Source: an uncultured Candidatus Saccharibacteria bacterium
GTDB lineage: Bacteria > Patescibacteriota > Saccharimonadia > Saccharimonadales > Saccharimonadaceae
DNA: 64,000 nt
Reading direction: 5' to 3'
Assembly: GCA_946406665.1 (NCBI GenBank)
Contig: CAMJLE010000001.1
Span: 1-64,000, forward strand
The translations under genes were made by a program, and so were the position numbers. Of this stretch, positions 52,193 to 60,243 are shown one piece after another. How positions within the stretch are numbered: the first letter of the stretch is position 1; each line of letters begins with the position of its first letter. The notes beneath the pieces are model-generated. The model searched no databases and had not been told where the DNA came from. It saw only the letters and a list, made by a program, of their open reading frames with translations.

Positions 52193-53437
52193 TCATCGGA
52201 TACGTTGGACCACTTCGGCATGCTCAGCGCTGCCAAAGTATGACTCGTCAAGATATTCATAATCTTCAAGATTCTCTTTTTTGAACTTCAAGACGCGATA
52301 TGCCGCCTCGTCGATGCGTTCAATCTTGACGTTGCGTTTGATATTTTCAATCGCTAGCTCAGGATTACTTGGTAGCACAAGCATGTCAGCGCCGGCATTA
52401 ATTGCGCGACGATAGCTATCCCATTCCTGATAATTATTCGTGATGGCACCCATATTCATAGCGTCGGTCACAACTAAGCCGTCATACTTATATTCTCTGC
52501 GTAGAATATTTGTAATTATAGTCCCAGATAGAGATGCCGGGGTATTATCGCCGGTGACTTTCGGTAAAGCTATATGGCCAACCATAATGATTTTAGCTCC
52601 ATTTTCAATCGCATTCCGAAATGGGACTAGATCACTACGCTCAAGCTCGTTGTGCGAGCGATTAATAATCGGTAGACTTAGGTGCGAGTCGACAGCCGTG
52701 TCGCCGTGGCCTGGGAAATGTTTATATGTAGCAACTACGCCATTTTCTTCCAGGCCTCCTGCTAACGCCATCGACATCTTTGTCACTACTTGCGGATTAT
52801 CCGAAAAACTGCGCTTGCCGATGACGTTATTATTCGGATTAAAAAAAACGTCAACGTCCGGCGCAAAATCTACATTAATGCCAATTGCGCGCATTTCTTC
52901 CGCCATTACGCGACCGACTTCTTGAGCCAGCCCAGCATCGTTCGTAGAACCAAGACTATACATGTCAGGAATATTCGTAGCCGCTCTATCCGAAATATTC
53001 GCTATTCGCTGGACGGGGCCACCCTCTTGGTCGGTCGCAATAATCAGTTTTGTCTTGGCGCGCTTCTGCAATTCTTCCACGTATTTTCTCGTACTGGCTA
53101 GCGTTCCATAATTATCGCCCATGAGAATATAGCCACCATAGGGGGCCTCTTTTAGACGAGACATCTCTGCTTCAGTTATGGTTTGGCACTTATTCTCTAC
53201 TATCAACAACTGCGCAATTTTTTCTTCGAGGGACATTGCATTGAGTTGCTCTTGGATAGGGTCGACGGGTTTTGGTTCTGGCTTTATTGTTGGAGCAGAG
53301 TCAGACTGCCGTTCTAAGCTATGCGCTTGCCGCGGCAGTTCATCATTGGGCTTCCGGATAGACACTAATGCGACTATCGCTATCGTAGCGGCCATGGAGA
53401 CTAAAAAGAGGGTAAGTAGCTGTATAGTTTTTCGCAT
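52193..53437 (-). CDS. nagZ: Membrane-anchored GH3 beta-N-acetylhexosaminidase (NagZ-like)
   Basis: 414 aa from ATG 53437 with AAAAAAGGAGGGTAATCA upstream. N-terminal TM (about 5-27), a Pro-rich linker, then a GH3 catalytic barrel: MSLEEKIAQLLIV, TDQEGGPVQRI, NVDFAPDVDV, the KHFPGHGDTAVDSH loop with His/Asp as the NagZ general acid-base pair, and the nucleophile Asp in VVTDAMNMGAI. The enzyme removes N-acetylglucosamine from muropeptides. Outward orientation suggests it trims peptidoglycan outside the cell, possibly also host wall. It follows the ABC exporter by 20 nt. Confidence 0.9.
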   Translation of the reverse strand: MRKTIQLLTLFLVSMAATIAIVALVSIRKPNDELPRQAHSLERQSDSAPTIKPEPKPVDPIQEQLNAMSLEEKIAQLLIVENKCQTITEAEMSRLKEAPYGGYILMGDNYGTLASTRKYVEELQKRAKTKLIIATDQEGGPVQRIANISDRAATNIPDMYSLGSTNDAGLAQEVGRVMAEEMRAIGINVDFAPDVDVFFNPNNNVIGKRSFSDNPQVVTKMSMALAGGLEENGVVATYKHFPGHGDTAVDSHLSLPIINRSHNELERSDLVPFRNAIENGAKIIMVGHIALPKVTGDNTPASLSGTIITNILRREYKYDGLVVTDAMNMGAITNNYQEWDSYRRAINAGADMLVLPSNPELAIENIKRNVKIERIDEAAYRVLKFKKENLEDYEYLDESYFGSAEHAEVVQRIR

Positions 53438-53457
53438 TGATTACCCTCCTTTTTTAA

Positions 53458-55260
53458 TTAATCTGCACCGTCCAAGAATGCGCCAGATTGACGCGACCAG
53501 AGATGATGATATGTACCATTCTTCTCGAGAAGTTCTTGGTGTGTACCTTGCTCTACTATTTTACCGTTATCTAGGACGATAATGCGGTCAAGGCTAGCAA
53601 TAGTAGATAGGCGGTGAGCAACAACGATGCTCGTGCGCCCTTTCATGAGTCGAACGAGCGCATCTTGAATTAGAGCTTCAGATTCAGAATCGAGCGCAGA
53701 AGTTGCTTCGTCGAGCACTAGAATGGGTGCGTCCTTCAAGATTGCGCGAGCTATCGCTACGCGTTGACGTTGGCCGCCTGACAGTTTTACGCCACGTTCA
53801 CCAACAAGCGTCTCGTAACCCTCCGGCAAATCTTTGATAAAATCATGCGCATTCGCCAGCTTGGCGGCACGAATCACATCCTCACGCGTAGCATCGGGGC
53901 GGGCGTATGCGATATTATCAGCTATACTACGATGAAACAGTGATGTTTCCTGCGGCACATAGGCAACCGCCTCGCGTAGGCTGACCTGCTGAACTTCGCT
54001 AATATTTTGACCATCAATTAAGATTTCGCCACCCTGGACGTCCGCAAAACGCAGAAGTAGCTTCGTTAGCGTCGTCTTGCCCGAACCCGACACGCCGACG
54101 AGACCAACACGCTCTCCGGGCTTTATATGTAACGAAAAGTCCTCGAAGATAGAAGCCTTCGCGTCGGCATGGCGAAACGAAATTGCATCAAAATCGATTT
54201 TACCTTTCTCTGCTTTTAGTGGTTTAGCGCCTGAAATGTCCTTGACGAGTTTTTCAGTATCAAGAATCATCGTCATCTCGTATGCGTCGCCAAAAACGCG
54301 ATTCATGTGCTTAAAGATATTATTAACATTCCACAATTCGCCCATGATACTCATCGAATAGTTGACAATGAGAATGAGAGTAGCCACCGATAGATTGAAA
54401 ACCGACGACCCAGTCATCATGAATACTACGAGTACGGCGATAATGCCGATATTGACTACGTTAAAAGCTAAATCTCGACGCATGGTGCCTCTTAGGTGTG
54501 CCATGCCCGCATTGTAGCTAGCGCGGTTAAAATTCGCGTAGCGATGCCGCTCATGCGCTTCGCGACCATAAGACTTAACCGATAGAATATTTGACACCGA
54601 ATCGGCTAGTTGCCCAGTCTGCTTCGTTTCTGCTTCGGCGTGCTCCTTGCTGAGATGCGAAATTCTCTTGAATGTCAGCGCCGAGCATGCAATATAGGCG
54701 GCGACAAATAGGAAGAGGCCTAGCACAAATAATGGCGCGCGCGGCACTAGAATAATAAAGATGAATGTTAGCATTGAGACTAAATAAAGAATGTCGAAAG
54801 TTATAATATCGAAGAAGCGTTCAAACGATCCGACAAATTTATTTGTCTGCGATACTAGAGAGCCCGAAAATCGGTTATTGTGAAACTGCATCGATTGTTC
54901 GCTGACTGCGTCGAAACACATTGCCGCTAAGTCATACAGAACCTTGAGTTCGTATTTCCAGCACCAGCAAACGCGTAGCCAACCCAAAATTACACCACCA
55001 GCAACATAGAGACCAAGTAAGGCGAGCCCCTGCGGCAAAAGAACTGGGACGATTTGATCATTCGGTATTCCCTCAGCAATTGCATCAATCATGTTTGCAA
55101 AAATAAGTGGAATCAAAACCGTGCGAATCAATACGACGATTGGCGTAGAAATAATTGTGCCAATTGCGTACCATTTATACTTTTTTGAACATTGCCAATA
55201 GTAGTACAGCGTACGCTTCGCAACCGACGCTCGCTGCTTGCTATCTTTTCGTTTTTTCAT
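53458..55260 (-). CDS. ABC exporter half-transporter (membrane and ATPase fused)
   Basis: 600 aa; TATAAT ends six bases before ATG 55260. Six-helix type IV exporter domain (about 30-330), nucleotide-binding domain (about 355-590) with Walker A GVSGSGKTT, Q-loop YVPQETSLF, signature LSGGQRQRVAIARAI, Walker B ILVLDEATSALD and the H-loop AHRLSTI. It will act as a dimer; the substrate (lipid, peptide or drug) cannot be told. Co-oriented with the nagZ-like gene 20 nt downstream. Confidence 0.92.
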   Translation of the reverse strand: MKKRKDSKQRASVAKRTLYYYWQCSKKYKWYAIGTIISTPIVVLIRTVLIPLIFANMIDAIAEGIPNDQIVPVLLPQGLALLGLYVAGGVILGWLRVCWCWKYELKVLYDLAAMCFDAVSEQSMQFHNNRFSGSLVSQTNKFVGSFERFFDIITFDILYLVSMLTFIFIILVPRAPLFVLGLFLFVAAYIACSALTFKRISHLSKEHAEAETKQTGQLADSVSNILSVKSYGREAHERHRYANFNRASYNAGMAHLRGTMRRDLAFNVVNIGIIAVLVVFMMTGSSVFNLSVATLILIVNYSMSIMGELWNVNNIFKHMNRVFGDAYEMTMILDTEKLVKDISGAKPLKAEKGKIDFDAISFRHADAKASIFEDFSLHIKPGERVGLVGVSGSGKTTLTKLLLRFADVQGGEILIDGQNISEVQQVSLREAVAYVPQETSLFHRSIADNIAYARPDATREDVIRAAKLANAHDFIKDLPEGYETLVGERGVKLSGGQRQRVAIARAILKDAPILVLDEATSALDSESEALIQDALVRLMKGRTSIVVAHRLSTIASLDRIIVLDNGKIVEQGTHQELLEKNGTYHHLWSRQSGAFLDGAD

Positions 55261-55306
55261 ATATTAATTATATTCCTTTTATGCTATTTTTATGATTCTG
55301 CGCGCA

Positions 55307-55343
55307 AAAACGCGCCGTTTTTTAATAATCCGACGCGTTTTTT
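55307..55343 (-). terminator. Intrinsic terminator of greA
   Basis: AAAACGCG...CGCGTTTTTT-type stem on both strands; on the minus strand it sits 12 bases after the greA stop. Confidence 0.7.
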
Positions 55344-55354
55344 TAGAAATTCAA

Positions 55355-55801
55355 TTACTCGATGGCGGTAACTTTGAAAACTTTACCGTTTGGCAAAACT
55401 GCCTCCTCGCCAACTTTCTTGCCGAGGATTGCTTTACCAATTGGTGATTCGTCGCTGATTTTGCCTTCGAGCGGATTAGCTTCTACTGCTCCAACTAGCG
55501 TATATTGGCTAGTTTTGCCGGCAGATTCGAGCGAAACCATGCTGCCCATGGCGACTTTCTGCTTACTACCGCCTTTAATAATTTTGGCGTGAAGTAGAAT
55601 ATCTTGAATTTCTAAGATGCGTCCTTCGACTACTTTTTGCTCACCACGAGCAGCGCTGTAGTCTTCGTTTTCGCTTAAGTCGCCATAGGAACGTGCGAGA
55701 GCGATTTTCTCCGCAATCTCTGGACGACGTGCGATAAGTTGTTTTAGTTCTTTCTCTAAATCTTTACGACCTGCCTCAGTAATACTAACTGTCTTAGCCA
55801 T
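55355..55801 (-). CDS. greA: Transcript cleavage factor GreA
   Basis: 148 aa from ATG 55801 after AAAGGAGGGTAT. The N-terminal coiled coil carries the catalytic acidic tip YGDLSENEDYSAARGEQ; the C-terminal FKBP-like domain contains LVGAVEANPLEGKISDESPI and IGKAILGKKVGE. GreA stimulates cleavage of backtracked RNA by RNAP. Length and motifs are normal. It lies 46 nt downstream of proS in the same direction. Confidence 0.96.
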   Translation of the reverse strand: MAKTVSITEAGRKDLEKELKQLIARRPEIAEKIALARSYGDLSENEDYSAARGEQKVVEGRILEIQDILLHAKIIKGGSKQKVAMGSMVSLESAGKTSQYTLVGAVEANPLEGKISDESPIGKAILGKKVGEEAVLPNGKVFKVTAIE

Positions 55802-55847
55802 ATACCCTCCTTTCCTCTTATGATTATCGGGACTTTGGTATTAATTT

Positions 55848-57083
55848 CTAAGAAAGTTTACTAATAAACTCGTTTAAGGTCAAGAGCTTTGTTTCGCCAG
55901 TACGGCGATTTTTAATTTCGACTTTATCGTCTGCTAAGGTTTTCTCGCTAACTACGACTCGATACGGGATACCCATCAGGTCCGCATCGGCAAATTTTTC
56001 GCCAGTACGAGCAGTTTTGCGATCATCCCAAATGATATTCTCTGGGGATTTAGCATAGAGCTCGGCCGCTTTTTGTTCGCCAGTCTCCCCTATGCCGACT
56101 AGATAGTATTTATATGGAGCGATTTCCTCTGGCCAGACCAAACCCTTATCGTCGCTTAATTTTTCGGCAATTACGCCCATAACGCGGCTTGGGCCAATAC
56201 CATAGCTGCCCATAAAGACTTTCTGGCGTTTACCGTCTTCATCGTTATAGCAAAGATCTAATGCGTCAGTATATTTATATCCAAGCGTGAAGATATTACC
56301 GACTTCGGCCGCCTTACATTTTTCGAGCTTGTCCGCTTCCAGGCCAAGCTGCTTAAGCGTCTCGTCATTATAAACTTCTTCGTTCACAGCTATTTTCTTT
56401 TCGCGATCGAGATAAATTATATCTTCGCCGGCATCGCAAAGTGTCTGAAACTCGTCGCTAAATTTGCTAAACGAGCCGCCTGAAGCGAAAGTACGAAACG
56501 TACTATCGCCAATGCCTAGACGATCGAAGATTTTAAGGTAAGTTTGAGCACAACGCTCGTAAAAGTCTAGATGTTGCTCGCGGTCAGTCGAAAAACTATA
56601 CAAATCCTTCATCATGAATTCACGCGTGCGCATGATGCCGGATTTGGCGCGAAGCTCATTGCGGAACTTTGTCTGAAACTGATAGACGTACCTTGGCAAG
56701 TCTTTATAACTAGAAATGTACGATTTCATCAAGCGCGTTAGTGGCTCTTCGTGCGTTGGCGCCAAGCCAAGTTCGCCGCCGGCATTGAGTTTTGTCTTAA
56801 ACCAAACGTCCATCACGTCGTCATCCCAGCGGCCGCTAGCCTCCCAAACGGCTTTTGGCTGCAAGCTGGTCATACGTAGCTCTTCGCCACCAATACTATT
56901 CATCTCTTCGCGAATAATCTGGATGATTTTATCTAGCGTACGCATACCAAGAGGTAAGTAATCATATACGCCCGCCATTTCCTTATAAATATAACCAGCG
57001 CGCAAAAGAAACTTAGCGCTGCGACTAACTTCGTCGGCCGGCGTGGTTTTCGTGGTTTTAGTAAATGATTGACTTAACTTCAT
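55848..57083 (-). CDS. proS: Prolyl-tRNA synthetase without editing insertion
   Basis: 411 aa against about 570 for standard bacterial ProRS. Class II core is complete: AGYIYKEMAGVYDYLPLG, APTHEEPLTRLMKSYI, motif 2 QFQTKFRNELRAKSG and motif 3 GSYGIGPSRVMGVI, followed by a short anticodon-binding domain (YKYYLVGIGETGEQKAAELY). The roughly 180-residue INS domain that hydrolyses Ala-tRNA(Pro) is missing between motifs 2 and 3. Short ProRS forms occur in some lineages. Unless a free YbaK/ProX-type deacylase exists, mischarged Ala-tRNA(Pro) would not be corrected. Confidence 0.94.
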   Translation of the reverse strand: MKLSQSFTKTTKTTPADEVSRSAKFLLRAGYIYKEMAGVYDYLPLGMRTLDKIIQIIREEMNSIGGEELRMTSLQPKAVWEASGRWDDDVMDVWFKTKLNAGGELGLAPTHEEPLTRLMKSYISSYKDLPRYVYQFQTKFRNELRAKSGIMRTREFMMKDLYSFSTDREQHLDFYERCAQTYLKIFDRLGIGDSTFRTFASGGSFSKFSDEFQTLCDAGEDIIYLDREKKIAVNEEVYNDETLKQLGLEADKLEKCKAAEVGNIFTLGYKYTDALDLCYNDEDGKRQKVFMGSYGIGPSRVMGVIAEKLSDDKGLVWPEEIAPYKYYLVGIGETGEQKAAELYAKSPENIIWDDRKTARTGEKFADADLMGIPYRVVVSEKTLADDKVEIKNRRTGETKLLTLNEFISKLS

Positions 57084-57154
57084 AATTATTATCCTATCAT
57101 AAATTTGAAACTTTACAAAAAGTTATTAATATTATCTATTATTGCGCTCTAGCT

Positions 57155-59395
57155 TTAGGCAAGATTATCGTATTCGTCCATGGACGTGATGAGCAATTCG
57201 CGACCTTTATTTCCGCCAGACGAATCGCCTACGATCCCCATGTCGGACAATTCATCGATAATAGCGGCCGCTCGACCGTAGCCAATACGCAAACGACGTT
57301 GCAAAAGCGAGGTAGAGATTTTGCCTTCACGAAGCGCGACTTCGACGGCTTGACGCTTGACGTCGCCCCCGGCGCCACCGCCCATATCGATACCGACGCC
57401 AGCAGAACCCTTACCGCCGAGTACTACCTGTTGCGAAGTAACCTCTTCGTTGTAGTTTGCAGGCGCTTGCTGACGCAGAAAATCGGTAACTTTTGCAATC
57501 TCGGGGTCGCTGAGGTATGCGCCCTGAACACGGAGCGGTTTGCCCATCATTTCCGTAGTAAGGAACAACATATCTCCGGAGCCAAGGAGCTTTTCGGCGC
57601 CGCCCATATCGAGCATAACGCGAGAGTCGGTATTGTTGTTTACTGCAAAGGCGATACGCCCTGGAATGTTGGCCTTGATAAGACCAGTAACGACTTTTAC
57701 TTCTGGACGCTGCGTAGCGAGAACGAGATGAATACCTGCGGCGCGCCCCTTCTGGGCAATGCGCACAATCAAAGTCTCCAATTCTTTGCCCGCCATCATC
57801 ATCAAGTCCGCCATCTCGTCCACGATTATAACGATATACGGCATCTTGCCATTGTCGTGCCTCTGTGGATTGCCGTCCTCGTCTTGTATCGTGGTCGGCG
57901 TACCCTCCCTGGCCATCTTCTCGTTGTAATCAACGATATTCTTAACACGCGCATCCTTCATTACGGTATAGCGCTGCTCCATTTCCTTTACTGCCCACTG
58001 CATTGCGCTTAGCGCCTCGGAAACATTTGTAATTATCGGGGCAAGCAAGTGCGGAATAGCCTCATACGCAGCCATTTCAACCTGCTTTGGGTCGACAATA
58101 ATCAAGCGCAAATCTGCTGGAGAGTTGTGATAAAGCATAGAAGTAATGAGAGTATTAGTCATCACCGACTTACCCGAACCAGTAGTACCGGCAATGAGTA
58201 GGTGTGGCATCTTGGCGAGATTGCCCATGATCGGTTTTCCGGAGATATCCTTCCCTACCGTAAAGGCCAATGGCTTATCGGCTATCATCCTGTGCCATTC
58301 GCTAGATTTTAAAAGTTCATGCAAGCCAACGCTTGCGGCTTTGTTATTTGGAATCTCTATGCCTACCGTGCGAGTACCAGGAATCGGCGCTTCAATACGA
58401 ATCTTATCTTTTGCTAAGTTGAGCGCCAAATCTCGGTCTAGAGTGGCAATCTTACTAACCTTTACCCCTGCGGGGGGTCTTAGTGTATACTGCGTAATGC
58501 GCGGGCCAACGTTAGCGCCTTCAACCTCTACGTTAATGCCGAACTGTTCTAGAGTATCTTTAATGATAGCGGCATTATTGTGCGTGTCGCCCGGATCAGC
58601 CGGTGAACGTTTCTTGCTGAGCAAATCTATAGATGGCATTTCCCAATTCGGGTCGCTAATCGCCATAAGTGCAGTCGATTCCTCGGCGACTGGGCGTTTT
58701 TCGGTATCGTTCGCCCTCTTCACTAATAAACCGTGCTTCTCTTTCTTCGAATCGGCTATTTCAACATTGGAATTAACTCTGAAATTCTTGAGGCCGTCAT
58801 CATCTGGATCAAGCTCGTGGCCGCTAGCACGACGCATGACTTTGGCGTTCTTAACATCTTCTTCGTTCTTGCTAGTTTTAAAAATAGAGCCGATTTTGCG
58901 GAAGAGCGCGGCGGGAGTCTCGGCATACATGAATAACGCAGTAATCAGAATTAACACTACATAGGCAAAAATTGCGACTCCATTTCCGAGCGTCTTTACG
59001 GCAATACTGTTTAATCCTTCACCAACAATGCCGCCAGTAGGTTCTGCTTGGCCGTAGGTCGGAACGCCAAATGCGCCACAAAACCAAAAAATCATCAAGA
59101 CGGACGCCACCCAGACGCTCGCATCGAGGCGGTTATTCTGAGCGCGAAAAATCATTACAGCAAGATAAGTTAAGAGAACGGGGAATAGAAAAGTAGTATA
59201 GCCAAATACGTGCAAGGAGGCATCGTTGACTTTTTGCAAAGCCTCACCGCCCTTACCCATCCAAGTAACAACAAATACGATAGCAACACAGATCATTAGC
59301 AGTGCCATTATTTGGCGCCAGAAACCGCCCGGCAACTCATGCGAGTTAACTACTTCTTGCGATTTTTTCTTGCGTCCACGTTTTTTTGTTGCCAT
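57155..59395 (-). CDS. ftsK: DNA translocase FtsK/SpoIIIE
   Basis: 746 aa; TATAAT ends eight bases before the ATG. Lys/Arg-rich N-terminus, four membrane helices (about 25-165), a modest linker, then the motor: alpha/beta domain with Walker A AGTTGSGKSVMTNTLI and Walker B IVIIVDEMADLMM, RAAGIHLVLATQRP, and the gamma winged-helix domain at the end (ALREGKISTSLLQRRLRIGYGRAA). It clears chromosome ends through the division septum. No dif site was recognised here. Confidence 0.95.
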   Translation of the reverse strand: MATKKRGRKKKSQEVVNSHELPGGFWRQIMALLMICVAIVFVVTWMGKGGEALQKVNDASLHVFGYTTFLFPVLLTYLAVMIFRAQNNRLDASVWVASVLMIFWFCGAFGVPTYGQAEPTGGIVGEGLNSIAVKTLGNGVAIFAYVVLILITALFMYAETPAALFRKIGSIFKTSKNEEDVKNAKVMRRASGHELDPDDDGLKNFRVNSNVEIADSKKEKHGLLVKRANDTEKRPVAEESTALMAISDPNWEMPSIDLLSKKRSPADPGDTHNNAAIIKDTLEQFGINVEVEGANVGPRITQYTLRPPAGVKVSKIATLDRDLALNLAKDKIRIEAPIPGTRTVGIEIPNNKAASVGLHELLKSSEWHRMIADKPLAFTVGKDISGKPIMGNLAKMPHLLIAGTTGSGKSVMTNTLITSMLYHNSPADLRLIIVDPKQVEMAAYEAIPHLLAPIITNVSEALSAMQWAVKEMEQRYTVMKDARVKNIVDYNEKMAREGTPTTIQDEDGNPQRHDNGKMPYIVIIVDEMADLMMMAGKELETLIVRIAQKGRAAGIHLVLATQRPEVKVVTGLIKANIPGRIAFAVNNNTDSRVMLDMGGAEKLLGSGDMLFLTTEMMGKPLRVQGAYLSDPEIAKVTDFLRQQAPANYNEEVTSQQVVLGGKGSAGVGIDMGGGAGGDVKRQAVEVALREGKISTSLLQRRLRIGYGRAAAIIDELSDMGIVGDSSGGNKGRELLITSMDEYDNLA

Positions 59396-59417
59396 ATGGG
59401 GATATTATAGCATAAAA

Positions 59418-59448
59418 AATAGGGAGAAAGCTTACGCTTTCTCCCTAG
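59418..59448 (-). terminator. Intrinsic terminator
   Basis: AGGGAGAAAGC-TTAC-GCTTTCTCCCT near-perfect stem, followed on the minus strand by ATTTTTTATG. It serves the gene at 59463 and sits just before the ftsK promoter. Confidence 0.85.
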
Positions 59449-59462
59449 TCCGTTGGCCTGTC

Positions 59463-60152
59463 CTATTTTAGCAAGCCGTCGAGAATATCACTATAGCTAC
59501 TATAATCATCGTAGATAGAGTTGCTCGAAGTTTTGCCATAATAGCTAACCAACTGTTGCACAAATACGATAATGAACCCAATTGTCGCGATGGCGATGGC
59601 GATGAAGCAAACGATGCGCAAGAGGGAAGTTTGCCCCTTGGCAATACGCGAAGCTATAAAGCTAATAGTTCCAGCGCCAATTGCGCAAATAACGGTCGGC
59701 AAGAAGCTACTTAGCCACAGGTCGCCCTGCTTGAAGCCCTTACGACCAAGCGACATGAGCGAGTAGATGATGATGCCTACCATATTAAGAGCATATACCG
59801 CAACAAAGCCTAGGAATACATTTGCGATACAGCCCCAAGCTTTCTTGGTAGCTTCGGCGTCAGTAACCTTCTTGAGCGTCAAGATTCCGTAAATCGCAAA
59901 CGCTAGCGCAAACAACCCAGCCATAATAATGGTCGGCACAGCACTATTGGAGCCCATAAAGCGGCCAAAGAACGGAATGGCGAATGACCATTTTCCTTTC
60001 GTGAATCCGGCGATAGCGCAAAAGATAGCGCTATAGCCAAGGAACATCGCGAGCGCCATTGACCAAGCGTTCGTGATGGCCAATTTACGTTTATCTATGT
60101 TTATTTTTGGCATTGATACCGGCTCCACGACCGGTTTTTCTGTTTCTGGCAT
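59463..60152 (-). CDS. Four- to five-TM membrane protein, unknown
   Basis: 229 aa from ATG 60152 (TGGAG upstream); the ORF-track start 23 codons earlier is unsupported. A short cytoplasmic N-terminus rich in Pro and Val (MPETEKPVVEPVSMPKINI) precedes helices at about 30-55, 70-95, 105-135, 145-170 and 180-205, with a Ser/Tyr/Asp tail (SIYDDYSSYSDILDG). The layout resembles small DUF4190-type membrane proteins, but no motif is specific. Single gene with its own terminator. Confidence 0.55.
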   Translation of the reverse strand: MPETEKPVVEPVSMPKINIDKRKLAITNAWSMALAMFLGYSAIFCAIAGFTKGKWSFAIPFFGRFMGSNSAVPTIIMAGLFALAFAIYGILTLKKVTDAEATKKAWGCIANVFLGFVAVYALNMVGIIIYSLMSLGRKGFKQGDLWLSSFLPTVICAIGAGTISFIASRIAKGQTSLLRIVCFIAIAIATIGFIIVFVQQLVSYYGKTSSNSIYDDYSSYSDILDGLLK

Positions 60153-60195
60153 ATATACTCCATTTAGATTATGTATATACCATATATTATATAAC

Positions 60196-60226
60196 AAAAA
60201 TGCCCGCACAATGTCGAGCATTTTCT
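60196..60226 (-). terminator. Intrinsic terminator of pnp
   Basis: On the minus strand AAATGCTCG...CGGGCATTT hairpin (one bulge) followed by TTGT, 18 bases after the pnp stop. Confidence 0.6.
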
Positions 60227-60243
60227 GAATGCTTTTTCGAAGC

